From the NCBI GenBank assembly GCA_977006965.1, contig OZ345353.1, positions 1,736,001 through 1,800,000 of the forward strand: DNA of 64,000 bases, given 5' to 3'. Under the pieces are notes generated by a model. It searched no databases and had not been told where the DNA came from. It saw nothing but the letters and a program-made list of their open reading frames with translations. Below, one piece after another: positions 30,729-40,785 of the stretch; the stretch's first letter is position 1, and every line of letters begins with the position of its first letter. This DNA is from Phymatolithon calcareum (taxonomy: Eukaryota; Rhodophyta; Florideophyceae; Hapalidiales). Made by a program: the position numbers and the translations under genes.

Positions 30729-32570
30729 ATGACCTTTGACCGTTTTGTAATGCGGTCCTCCGCGCGCTGGATCACGCTCGAGCCCGCGGATACCGCTGTC
30801 CCCCCAAGCGAAGTGTTGTTTATCGACCGAGCCGCCTGCAAGGCGACCGTTCGCGACCGTATCGACTGCGCCGCTCTCGCCGAACCTGATTCCGAGCAGA
30901 TAGTTTTCGGATTGGTTGGCCTTGTTCACACTCTCGTCGACATGTATCTCATTGTCGTATCACAACGTAAGCAAGCCGGTGCGCTTCTTGAGGAACCTAT
31001 CTGGCGTGTGAAGCGACTGACTGCTGTGCCGGTCCGGGGTGCAAAAATGTTGAAGAAAATGCCAGAAATAAGCAAACAACAGCGTGATGAAGAGGCTGCT
31101 TTACATGCAATGCTTCTGTCCGCTATTGCATTACCTGGCTTCTACTTTGCTCACGGTATCGACCTTACCCGCTCAGCACAGAATCGTGCGACCACATCCG
31201 CTACCGCTGCAAACGTGCCTGCCATTCCTAACTTTGCACGGGCGGATATGACTTTTGTTTGGAATCGATACGCTGCGAAACCGCTCGCGGATCTCGGACT
31301 GGTGTCTTGGCTTGTTCCATTAATTCTTGGCTATGTTGCTGTGCGTGATGGACTCGTCAACGGAAAGGCTGTCCAGCTTGCATTAATAGCGCGGCGCGCT
31401 GCTGACCGACCTGGGTTACGTTTCACGGCGCGTGGTGCTGATGTGCACGGTAATGTCAGTAACTATGTCGAGACTGAACAGATTGTCTCACACGGTGATG
31501 CATTTGCTAGTTATGTGCTTGTCCGTGGAAGTATTCCACTGCTCTGGAAACAAGAAGCGTGTATTCGGTATAAGCCAACTCCGACACTCAAGGAGGTTGA
31601 CGATGGTGGTAAAGAAGGGCTTTCACAGGCGGCATTCGAGAGGCACTTTGAATCTATCATCGATACTCATGGACCGGTTACCGCAGTATCTCTCATCGAC
31701 AATCGTGGCGCAGAGGCATCCCTCGGAGAAGCATATTCGCGTGCAGCGGAATTGATGGAGAGTCCGAAATTGCGCTATGTGTCATGGGATTTCCATGCGA
31801 AGACGAAGGGAATGAAGTACGAAAATGTGGATCTCGATCTTATTCCAATGTTAGATGCAGATATTGCACGATACAGCTATTATTTATGTACCGATGCTGA
31901 AACAGGCGTTATTGCACGACGACAGTCTGGTGCATTTCGCATCAATTGTATCGACAGTCTCGACCGTACAAATGTCGTGCAATGCGTTATTGCACATCGT
32001 ATCATGGATGACGCACTGTTGCAACTTGGTGTGCTTGACGCCTCACGTGAATGCTGCACCACTGCAGCGAAATTCGCACCGTTCGAACGCCAATTCAAGG
32101 CCGTATGGGCAGACCATGCAGATGCTATTGCAAAAGTATATGCTGGTTCCGGTGCGCTGAAGACAGACTATACGCGTACCGGGAAACGAACCAAGCCTGG
32201 TATGGCTGTCGATGGTGCACGTTCTGCGCTGCGATATTTTTATCAAAATTTCTGGGATGGACGGCGACAGGATGGTATTGACCTGTTTCTCGGTGTTGTC
32301 GCCCCTGGCGCGGACCCTAACTCCGGATCACGAAGCATCGAGAGTATCTTGACAAAGGCAGAGCCATTGAAAGCCACTGAACGGTTTCTGCCGCACGCGC
32401 TCGCAGCATGTCTTTCGCTCGCGTTTGCGGGGATGCTTTGGCCGAAAAAGACGGCTATTAAGGCTTTGATGGCGGTGGTAGGACTTGGAGGAGCGTCGGT
32501 AGTGTTTAAGCAGATTCTAAGTGTAGGACATAAGCTGGTAGCGAGACCTAGATTGAATGGCACCAACTGA
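30729..32570 (+). CDS. SAC1: SAC1-type phosphoinositide phosphatase
   Basis: 613 residues from the ATG at 30729; the frame is open further upstream but that sequence does not resemble the family. The SAC domain runs through most of the protein. The catalytic P-loop is RINCIDSLDRTNVVQ with Cys407 and Arg413 (CX5R); the usual second Cys (CIDCLDRTN) is Ser here. Other family landmarks are RAGLRF-like RPGLRFTARGADVHGNVSNYVETEQ, then FASYVLVRGSIPLLWKQE and YVSWDFHAKTKGMKYENVD. Two hydrophobic C-terminal helices (ALAACLSLAFAGMLW and ALMAVVGLGGASVVF) fit the ER/Golgi-anchored SAC1 form. It dephosphorylates PI4P and related lipids. It converges on the DPM2 gene, with 176 bases between stop codons. 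Confidence 0.93.
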   Translation: MTFDRFVMRSSARWITLEPADTAVPPSEVLFIDRAACKATVRDRIDCAALAEPDSEQIVFGLVGLVHTLVDMYLIVVSQRKQAGALLEEPIWRVKRLTAVPVRGAKMLKKMPEISKQQRDEEAALHAMLLSAIALPGFYFAHGIDLTRSAQNRATTSATAANVPAIPNFARADMTFVWNRYAAKPLADLGLVSWLVPLILGYVAVRDGLVNGKAVQLALIARRAADRPGLRFTARGADVHGNVSNYVETEQIVSHGDAFASYVLVRGSIPLLWKQEACIRYKPTPTLKEVDDGGKEGLSQAAFERHFESIIDTHGPVTAVSLIDNRGAEASLGEAYSRAAELMESPKLRYVSWDFHAKTKGMKYENVDLDLIPMLDADIARYSYYLCTDAETGVIARRQSGAFRINCIDSLDRTNVVQCVIAHRIMDDALLQLGVLDASRECCTTAAKFAPFERQFKAVWADHADAIAKVYAGSGALKTDYTRTGKRTKPGMAVDGARSALRYFYQNFWDGRRQDGIDLFLGVVAPGADPNSGSRSIESILTKAEPLKATERFLPHALAACLSLAFAGMLWPKKTAIKALMAVVGLGGASVVFKQILSVGHKLVARPRLNGTN

Positions 32571-32746
32571 CAGTGTGAGAAGGGGTGGTTGAAGCTCATC
32601 TCATCTCGACTCTTTTTGAATATTTCGATTGCACATGTAGATAGTTGGTGGCGAGGTAGACAGAACTGTGCGGCATCTTGGTCATGGTGTTGGGACAACT
32701 TCGGTTCCAAATGTTGTCCAATTTATGCATTTACGCAGTTGTCCCT

Positions 32747-33203
32747 CTAGCTCTTCTTGTTCTTTGGGATTGTGAGTATAGTTACGAAGGTCATCAAAGC
32801 CGAAGAAAGCCCAATGACGCCAAGTGTTGGCAATGCGTAGAGAAACGCGCGGTGCGGAAATATGTGCTTGAGAAAACTGGAATTCTCTGCGAAAGGCTGT
32901 GCGGGAGAAGGGACTCGACGAAAGATGGAGTTGCAGCACCGAGAGGCAGGTTAGAATTGCAAAATCGTGTTTTCTGAAGCGAGTGAAAACAGCAAACTTA
33001 CCTCAAGAAAAGTCCACGCCGTGAAGTAGACGAAAACAGCCAGACTGATGAACACGAAGGAAATACCGACGATTCTGTCTATTGTTTGAGCCTGCGCAAT
33101 GGATTTTCAGACCATCAAATGGTTAAGACGATGCTCACCGGAAGTGCAATGTGCGCGATTGCGTCGCCCGCAGAGAGAGATTCGCCGCACCAGAACGTAC
33201 CAT
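32747..33203 (-). CDS. DPM2: DPM2, dolichol-phosphate-mannose synthase subunit (three exons)
   Basis: Exons on the minus strand: 33203-33201 (the ATG alone), 33091-33002 and 32896-32747. The product is 80 residues (human DPM2 has 84). It reads M-AQTIDRIVG, first helix ISFVFISLAVFVYFTAWTFL, then PFAENSSFLKHIFPHRAFLY and second helix ALPTLGVIGLSSALMTFVTI, ending KNKKS. It aligns end to end with DPM2 (MATGTDQVVG.., TAW..LPFID, HKYFLPRAYA), the small two-helix partner that stabilises DPM1 in the ER membrane. Intron 1 (109 bases) has donor GTACGT and acceptor GCAG; intron 2 (105 bases) has donor GTAAGT, a TTCTAAC branch-like site and acceptor ACAG. The in-frame stop just upstream of exon 2 requires an upstream start exon. 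Confidence 0.85.
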
Positions 33204-33878
33204 CGAGGGAAACAATCGCGATTACTCGAGCTGCAAGATATAAGCGCTCTCAGAGACCTAATACGGTCATTTGATCCTTGGGAGAGCGCCTGTGACTTTC
33301 GTCCAGCACAGATTGAGAAGGTGTGTTCCTATGGTTGATTTCTTGTTGCAATCATTTACCGCGTAAAAACGTATTTTTTGAGAAATTCGTTAAATTTATT
33401 TAATTGTTCGTGTTGACACGTCAACACGATCGAATAAAATAAATTTAATGAATTAAGCAATCAAAACAAACATATGATATGTCTGACTGTCAGAATGTTT
33501 GTTTTGATTGTTTCATTCAAGCACGAGCCCAATGCAGGAGGTTTATGAATGACGTGTACGTGTGCTGTGGTACACTACGCGTTGTTCGCCACACCCAATC
33601 ACAGACCACGTGGCGTCGGCAACGAAAGCTTACATAACTTACGATATAACAAATGTCAGTAAGCTTGCCGTGCCCGGCGACTTAAAAATTCCGCTGGTGG
33701 GACATATCATATATACAAAAACCAGTTTTTCTTGGGCCTTCAAGGGGAAAACCTATCGAGGACTTCAAGAGCAACAAGTGAAGTTTTATTGTCTTTCGCT
33801 ACAGTTTTTATCTAAGGAATAGGCACGAATTATTCGTCCTCACTCTATACTATATCCGCCTCTTGGTCCTCTTAAACC
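33204..33878. other. Intergenic region with tandem foldbacks
   Basis: No gene is recognised. The region contains two adjacent inverted repeats at 33385-33510 and otherwise AT-rich sequence between the DPM2 5' end and the CSE1 3' end. The plus-strand frame at 33562-33822 has no domain. Confidence 0.4.
33385..33510. repeat. Two adjacent inverted repeats (MITE-like)
   Basis: The first foldback, 33385-33453, has AT-rich arms of about 34 bases at roughly 80 percent identity, centred on CGTGTTGAC-AC-GTCAACACG. The second, 33458-33510, has perfect 15-base arms (CAATCAAAACAAACA) around a 23-base loop. Side by side they look like one compound foldback element or two hairpins. No clear target duplication was found. 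Confidence 0.6.
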
Positions 33879-36857
33879 TCACGACACAGTAAGCCTATTC
33901 CCCGCAATGTAGCTTTGGAGCGCATTCTTCGCGGTGGGGTCCACGCTTGCGTCAATGATGCCCCCAAACCTGCCCGGGTGTCGTGACGAAAGTTGAGCAA
34001 CGCTTTTCGCAAGATGACTCTTTGCATCTTTTCCCGGTGCCACATTCGCAGCTCTGTTTTTGTTAGATAGTCCCCACTGCAATTGCGAATGTGCAGCAGA
34101 GTACGACTCTCCAGCTCCGAGATGTGCAACTTCCTCCTCACCCACATCCTCATCGCCATCTTGCCCCTCGTCCACCACAATGCCTTCCGTCAGCGCCACT
34201 GTTGTCGTGATAATTTGCGGCCACAGTGACAGATACGGCTCTGCACAACACAGATCCGTGGCGCACGCTATATCCGCCAGCCCAATGGCACACACACGTC
34301 TCTCGTGCGGACGAACAATTGACGCCACTTCTGTCACCCAAACTTGTCGCAGTAGCATGTCGAGTAGGTTTGCCTGTTGGCTGTCCAGGCTGGTCTTAAG
34401 CACCGCAGTGCCGAAGCGAATGGTAAATACGGAAAGCGTGTACAACAGGTTTTGCACGTACTTCGGTGTTTTCGCATTGGACAGTCGCACGAGTAAAATG
34501 CTCATTACGGGGTTGAAGAATGGGGCGAGTGCGCCCGCGTCGTACACTTCGAAAATAGTGCTAAGCAGTTGAAGTCCGAGATGATCAGTGGCCTTTGATG
34601 CCAGTAGTTTGGCGAACACGCCAAGAATAGCATTCATTTTGTTGTTCGCCATTACAGAAGCGCTCTCCTTGCGGATGTACACTTCAAGGAATTGCACCAT
34701 ACTCGGAATATACCCACGTCTCTCCCACATAGATGGATTAACAATTGGATCCAAAAGTTGGGTATAGTTCGCCGGCAATGCGCCAGTATGGATGCTCATC
34801 AGCTGACTCTGCACTTGGAAAACATACGGCGCAAACTCTGTGACGTCCTCGACCAGAATTCTTTGCATGGGTGCGTTTAGCGCATTCTCGAACATGCCAA
34901 CAGTTTCCGGTGTTCCATTAAAGCGAATAAGTGCTGACAGGGCTTCGAAAAGGTAGTGGTTGAAAAGCGGATTTGCCGGGTTCTTAACGATAACATCCAA
35001 AACTGCAACAAGCGATGCAACAAGTTGAGAAGCATAGGGACGCATCTCCTCTTTCGCTACCGAACAGAATCGTAAAATCAATCGCATGACGTATTCATCT
35101 GCACGAGTGCTGTTCTGTAGAGCAGCTACAATTGTTGGCAGAAGGCTTTCCAAAACCGGCTTCATGTCCTCTTTTGTCATTCGCGGCACTCTTGTTCTTC
35201 CACCGCCAGGAACCAAATCCTTGACAGTCAGAAGACGCTCAATGCAGGCCGCAGCGTATGTCTTCACCACAGGCTCGTTGGCGTCAAGCAGCTTGACGCA
35301 TAACATAATTAGATTGCCGTATGACGCCTTGGGGATTTGAGCTCTGAAGGTCACAGCATACTTGATAAGATCCGCTGTAAAAATTGGTGCTTGCAGAGCC
35401 TTCGGGGCGTTTGCAGATTTTGTCAGGTCCGGAAGGACTTGAGAATTAAAAAAGTCCACAACATTGATAAGCGAGGAGGTCTCAGTAGCGCCATGAGCTG
35501 CTGTTCCGCTCTTCCATCCCAGAGCGGTGACAATATACAGAGCTGCGTCACGCTCTTCCCACGATGAACCGGGTGCCAACATTTTGGTGACATAGCCTGA
35601 GAAAATCTGCGTAACCTGAGTCTCAAAGTGCAAACAAAGACCCTTCACAAGTTCCACTGCGCCGCGTCGTCTCGTGCCGCTGTCCGAGCCTTCCATATCG
35701 AGTCGAATGTATTCCACAGCATTATCCTCAAATAGCTCTTTGTCCTCTTCGCGCAGCTGGATGTTCGGAATAACAATGCTGTTGCACACCTGCGCAAGAG
35801 CAGAGGGTGCACTAAAGAGTGTATAGTCCGGGCTTCTCGAAACAGTGGTTAAGAACTTGATGCCGGTGGTAACAACCTTGTCGTATTTCGGAATATTGCT
35901 TCGCTTAACCAGTAATTGCCACACGTCCGTAACAAAGAACTGCAGATATGTTCGGAACTCCTCATCATATTTGCCAGAATACAAGTTCAGGATCTCGATA
36001 ATCGAGGCATGCATGGTATCAATACAACTCGGCTCGTCATCTGCCGCTGCGTCAATTTTCGCGTCTTCGAATTCGACAAGTATCTTAAGGTTGCTCATAA
36101 ACTCTTTCAAGTTATCCTCAAAGAACTCAGGAAGGTCTTGCCAACTGAGGAGATAAAAGATTCGGGTCATAAGCTCCACATTTCCGACAATAATCTCAAT
36201 GGCCTTCGGGTCCCGCACGGCCAAATTAGTGCTTATAACAGTCGTCATGACAGGAAATAGAGCCTTCAGCTTCGGAGCTGTGTGCTGAAGTGAGAAATTG
36301 ATTTCTGAGAAAAGTTCATTACTACGCATGCGGTCCGGATAACGCTCAAAGATCGCAGCAAGCGATTCAAGGGCGCCCTGCAATGCGATCCAGTTGATTC
36401 CTGCGGCAGGGTCCTGTGGGGAGCGACTGGCGGCTTCCACGGCAGTCTGCAAAGTAGCTGCAAGTTCAGATACAAGCGCGGGCCAGTGTTGAGGATACTC
36501 ATGCTCAGCCATGATGGCCAACACCTCGCTGAGTTGGCGGCGCACAATTACAGGGACTGAAAGTACGACACCGACAATGCCCCCCTTAAGAGCATTGCGC
36601 GCATCCGCGGGCATGGATTCCCACCCGGTTTGGGCATAGTAGCGCGCGGTATAGTTCTTCAGGTAAACGGCAGCGGCTTGGCGTACGGGTACGGCGATTG
36701 AGTCCAGCGCAACAAGTTGCAAGATTGACACTGGAAAGGTCGGAGTAGCCTGTTTGCTGTTCAGAAACGTCTCAGCTGCGCGACGCTCCTCGGGATTTGG
36801 GACAAGCGTCTTCGCCACAGCTTCCGCGAGCACTTTAACGTCCTCTGAGACAGCCAT
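33879..36857 (-). CDS. CSE1: CSE1/CAS (exportin-2), importin-alpha export receptor
   Basis: 992 residues in one exon, the usual length. The N-terminus is an importin-beta N-terminal domain (NPEERRAAETFLNSKQA, then VRQAAAVYLKNYTARYY), followed by HEAT repeats across the whole protein. The CSE1 signature is near the middle: IVIPNIQLREEDKELFEDNA then VEYIRLDMEGSDSGTRRR and LVKGLCLHFETQV..IFSGYV, matching the CAS-specific EEYIRRDLEGSD region. CSE1 with Ran-GTP carries importin-alpha back to the cytoplasm. The C-terminal part has an acidic insert (DEGQDGDEDVGEEE). The frame is intact. No intron signs were seen. Confidence 0.95.
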   Translation of the reverse strand: MAVSEDVKVLAEAVAKTLVPNPEERRAAETFLNSKQATPTFPVSILQLVALDSIAVPVRQAAAVYLKNYTARYYAQTGWESMPADARNALKGGIVGVVLSVPVIVRRQLSEVLAIMAEHEYPQHWPALVSELAATLQTAVEAASRSPQDPAAGINWIALQGALESLAAIFERYPDRMRSNELFSEINFSLQHTAPKLKALFPVMTTVISTNLAVRDPKAIEIIVGNVELMTRIFYLLSWQDLPEFFEDNLKEFMSNLKILVEFEDAKIDAAADDEPSCIDTMHASIIEILNLYSGKYDEEFRTYLQFFVTDVWQLLVKRSNIPKYDKVVTTGIKFLTTVSRSPDYTLFSAPSALAQVCNSIVIPNIQLREEDKELFEDNAVEYIRLDMEGSDSGTRRRGAVELVKGLCLHFETQVTQIFSGYVTKMLAPGSSWEERDAALYIVTALGWKSGTAAHGATETSSLINVVDFFNSQVLPDLTKSANAPKALQAPIFTADLIKYAVTFRAQIPKASYGNLIMLCVKLLDANEPVVKTYAAACIERLLTVKDLVPGGGRTRVPRMTKEDMKPVLESLLPTIVAALQNSTRADEYVMRLILRFCSVAKEEMRPYASQLVASLVAVLDVIVKNPANPLFNHYLFEALSALIRFNGTPETVGMFENALNAPMQRILVEDVTEFAPYVFQVQSQLMSIHTGALPANYTQLLDPIVNPSMWERRGYIPSMVQFLEVYIRKESASVMANNKMNAILGVFAKLLASKATDHLGLQLLSTIFEVYDAGALAPFFNPVMSILLVRLSNAKTPKYVQNLLYTLSVFTIRFGTAVLKTSLDSQQANLLDMLLRQVWVTEVASIVRPHERRVCAIGLADIACATDLCCAEPYLSLWPQIITTTVALTEGIVVDEGQDGDEDVGEEEVAHLGAGESYSAAHSQLQWGLSNKNRAANVAPGKDAKSHLAKSVAQLSSRHPGRFGGIIDASVDPTAKNALQSYIAGNRLTVS

Positions 36858-37501
36858 CTGTGCGGTTCGTGTTCAGCACTGCTTCCCAACTAGAACTGTG
36901 AACGCAAACGAAGATCGAAGACTTGTGCTTTCGCGTAATCGAAGTCAACAGGTCTACGAAAAACGAAAAACGAGGATGAAATGGGCGAGCGGGCTCACCG
37001 CAGTACGTTCCACCGGTAGGGAGTCGGGGGTGTCAAGAGCACAATCTTCCGGCTCGGATTTACCCGAGCTATGAAATATCAGCGATCAAGTCGAAAAAAT
37101 TTCCAGAGTGTCCTGACGGACGGCTTACAGGAAGGAACATCAATTTTTCGACAAAAACTTCCAATTTATTTCAATCGTCAGCCCATGATCCGAATCGACA
37201 AAGTATGCATTACAGAAATCAAAAAACAATTGAAAATATGATCACCAAGCAAACGGCTCGAAATGGACTTACATAAGGGCTGGTACGGACCCGTTGTCAA
37301 TCCTCATACAAAATTATATTCATAGCGGGACTAGACTGGCTTGTGCAAATGCTGCAGGGAGACCAACATCCGCGTCTTGGACAACAATCCCCCACGCTCG
37401 CGCCCTACACCCGTAGCGTAGCACCACAGCGCAGCACCGCACATGCTCCACTGGCAGCTGCTGTACTCTCGTGCCGCCGCAGCCAACCACGACCACGCCA
37501 A
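36858..37501. other. Divergent spacer between CSE1 and the RAWUL gene
   Basis: The spacer is upstream of both flanking genes. I looked here for a RING-encoding exon that would belong to the RAWUL gene and found none. Mostly AT-rich in its middle. No TATA box is certain. Confidence 0.4.
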
Positions 37502-37921
37502 ATGGCCCTGATGATGGCGGCGAGCGCGGCCAACTCCGAGGCTGACGCCCCTCCATCCGAGTCTGCATCCCTTCCGGATGAGACCAAGAATGGTCCCGCT
37601 GAATGTGTGCGTGTGCATGCACCGACAGCCTTTGATGAAGTTCGCTGGGAACTTTTGCCTGCTGCAGGGTCGCCGAAAATCGCCCGGTCGGCACTTCGCT
37701 CTTCGGGCAAGCTCACTGTACTTCATGTGCACAAGTTTCTCCGGATGCAGCTCTCTCTCGACCATACTGCTAAGGTCACTTTGAGTTGTGCTGGTGAGGA
37801 TCTTCGGGAGTCTATGACTCTGAACCTGCTAATTCGCAAGGTATGGCCAGCTTCGCAAGGACACCTTGTGTTGGACTACAGAGTAGATAAGAAATCAGAA
37901 AATATAGCTGTTGCAGTCTAG
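37502..37921 (+). CDS. RAWUL-domain (Polycomb RING-finger C-terminal type) protein
   Basis: 139 residues from the ATG at 37502, which has a good start context (CCAAATGG). The frame is open back to another ATG at 37343, which would add 53 residues. The second half resembles the RAWUL ubiquitin-like fold of PCGF/BMI1 and plant DRIP proteins: GKLTVLHVHKFLRMQL, then VTLSCAGEDLRESMTLNLLI and HLVLDYRV, parallel to TVMHLRKFLR..EPL..YTL..LPLKYRV. No RING finger is encoded in the frame or within about 600 bases upstream. So it is a stand-alone RAWUL protein, a truncated gene, or has a distant exon. ATG12 was considered, but the essential C-terminal Gly is absent. Confidence 0.5.
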   Translation: MALMMAASAANSEADAPPSESASLPDETKNGPAECVRVHAPTAFDEVRWELLPAAGSPKIARSALRSSGKLTVLHVHKFLRMQLSLDHTAKVTLSCAGEDLRESMTLNLLIRKVWPASQGHLVLDYRVDKKSENIAVAV

Positions 37922-40785
37922 AGGTATATGTCTGTCGTAGCAGCTCTTCGGAAAGCTCATGTATTCTAATTCCTCCGATAGTTCGCTTTCTTGGGTGCTT
38001 TCTACGTTCACCAAAATTATTTCGAAGAAATGGGACATAAAGGTTTAAAAACAATGTACAGTTCGTTATCCTTCATTTGAAGCCCCGTTTCCTACTTTAA
38101 TTCTACAGGAAAAGGGCCCCCAGATCTATGACCCTGATTGAATTCTCGTCTTTGCTCTTCCGCTAGAACTACAGGCAGATACATCGAAGAGGGATGGGTT
38201 CGAGTCCCATTATTTCCCTCCCAGCCCACGCTGGGATGAAAATTGCACAGAACTATTCTAAGGATCCACTGTCATCTTTCCGGTTGCCAGAATGGAAAGG
38301 AACACTTATATAGCTTCAAAACTTGTTCGGACAGCGGCAGCTTAAGGGTTCTCAGTTGCAGAGCTGCGAATGGCGGGGGAGCGTTGCCTCACACCACAAA
38401 TGAAATTTTTTGTTGATATTCCGCAACCTACATGCGCCGTGAATTTTTGGGTCCAATTATATTATTTCGCCATCAACGCTATTAATAGGGTATGATCATA
38501 ATCACGCGTTTTTGGTAACATTCTATTCTCTCATTGGCTGTCTGCCTCTTTCATTTGAGAAAAATCCAAATTTCATTTAGGGTAATTCCTCTGAACAAGG
38601 TGACGACGTGTACTGTATCTTGGATTTACTACGGCCATAGACGAAGTGCGAAAGGCGAGGCAGACCAATCCAGGTGCTTGGCAATAATGACGTGCGGAGA
38701 CTTAACAAGGGACTGATTTGATCTTTACATGGTGGTGGTCGCGAAAGAGAAGCGACTATTGCAAAGAATCGTTGGGAGCGACTTAAGAGAAAAAGGATCA
38801 AGCCAGAGCAAAGCTACATGCCCCACCTGTTCTCGAATGCTTTATATTTTCTCATCGCCCTTGCACTTCCTCACGTGCCATCTATCCGAATTTTAAAAAT
38901 TCGTTCCTCTATATACCTGGAATTGTGGACAAATCTCCCTGGCGATGTGGATGGAGTTGGACACGTTATGCGACTTTGCAGAACATAATCTAATTGTCAA
39001 ACATGAATCAAAAGATGGCATTTGCGCCACTGTTTTTCTCAACGGTGTAGGGCGCGGCAAATCAATGGCAGGACAATGATTACTACATAGAAAACAAGAG
39101 CAAAAATTCTTGAGCGTGCAGCTGCCTAGTCTTCGTTCGAAGCATGATAGGACTCCCGCTTCAATCCGATCGAGCATGTGAGGCAAGTTGAAGCATATCA
39201 CCATAATTCTCTGCAATTGAGCAGCACACATTTCCTCTCTCGACAAAAAGCACAGGGCATTTCCTGGGTCATTAAGGAAGAGTTCAGCCCAGCTCGAGGA
39301 AGAAACCCAGCGTCGGCCTAGGGTTCACAGGGTAGTGTGTAGTATACTTTGAAAGTCACTAGTGGATCAGCTGGTGCAGGAGTGTAGCGAAAGCAAGACC
39401 AAACAGCCAAGAAGCGGTAAGCTGCACACAATCTTGCTATTTTCTGCGTTAGGTGGAGCCAGTAGTGTCCACAAGTCGGACGAGGGCTTTTGATCACAGG
39501 AGACACTGAGGAGTAAAACCACTACGGAAGAGAGATGACTTCGCAGACTTCAGGCTCATACGGCAAATGGAAAAGCCGACGGCCAATATAAGTTTTCATT
39601 CAGCAATCACGCTGAATCGGCAAAGTAGAAAAGATTATACACATGCTCGCTGACCAAATCATTATGAGGTAGCATCAGATTTTTTACCTTCTGCTAACGG
39701 TCACATCGGTCTTATCATGAAAATGGTGTCCACGATGAATGCAGTTCACAAGACGTAGTGATCCCTGGAGAGTGGACCTGACAATTGTACTTCAACCGAT
39801 GAATGGGGGCCGTTAACCGTTGGTCTGTGCGATAGTTTGAAGTTGTGATGTACTGGGTTTCGTCCCTTTACATCTGGAGGTGGCCACGATACAGCCCTAC
39901 TTCTACAGCCTCACAGACAAATTTGAATACTTTTCTAGGTTGGACAGAAGTCATCTACGCTGTTTTCGATGCTTTAGGCCTTCAGTTGTATCAGTTCTCC
40001 AGTACTGTGGCTTGGGAACTATTCAAACACTCGGAAAAACACAGCTCAATAGGTAGAAAGCTATCGAAACTATTCGACAGACCAATCGCTGAAGAGATTC
40101 GGGCACCCACCACCACTGAGTTGGTCCCACAAAATGTGTTGGACCTGTTCAGTGTCATTGTTCAGTGCAACCACCGCAAATCTCGCCAGCGATAGGATAA
40201 AATTGGCGAGAAACGTTGCTAGTCCGGCTACGGGATCTGGAAAAATGTATGAAGAACGAATGCTTTCTACAGTACAGTCAACTCTCGAAAGTTTGTCGAA
40301 TTGGGAGCAATCTCTATTTGAGAATATCTCAAATTTACCATACCGCCCCTACCTCGAAATTTTTTGTTATTACTACTGTAAAACACTATTTTCACGGCGC
40401 TTTTGCCACCACGTGTAAGTCCGCGTCGAAAGTATAATACTGTACAGTACAGTGCAATTAAATATAGAGATCGGCCGGGACGGCCTTGTACCAGTTCCAA
40501 TCCAAACCATCTGTGTGATAACTAAATATGTATGATCCGGACGGATTTTTATCAGATATCTGGTACCTGGACAAGGATATCCTTTTCCGACAGGTAAGAA
40601 AAAATCATACATCATCCCTTGAAAAAAGAAAACTTCTCAAAACGTTCATAGAAAAACCAAGATCTCAGCTGAACATTTCGAACTTTTGAGCAAAAACTGT
40701 TTCCTTGGAGCTGGTATGGATTGTAGTGTACACACGGATTGAATGAACCCTACTAACTCAAAGGTAAGCTCTTTGTCTGGTTCTG

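Noticed and set aside
37502-37921. ATG12 as the identity of the small ubiquitin-like protein.
   Set aside because: The C-terminal Gly (AWG ending) needed for conjugation is missing, and the segment TVLHVHKFLRMQL with the TLNLL..HLVLDYRV end fits RAWUL better.
38090-38220. Possible tRNA gene: GGGTTCGAGTCCC with a perfect T-stem near 38185-38205.
   Set aside because: No A box or matching acceptor 5' strand could be placed upstream at normal spacing, and a permuted arrangement with downstream sequence did not pair either. Probably a tRNA or SINE relic or chance.
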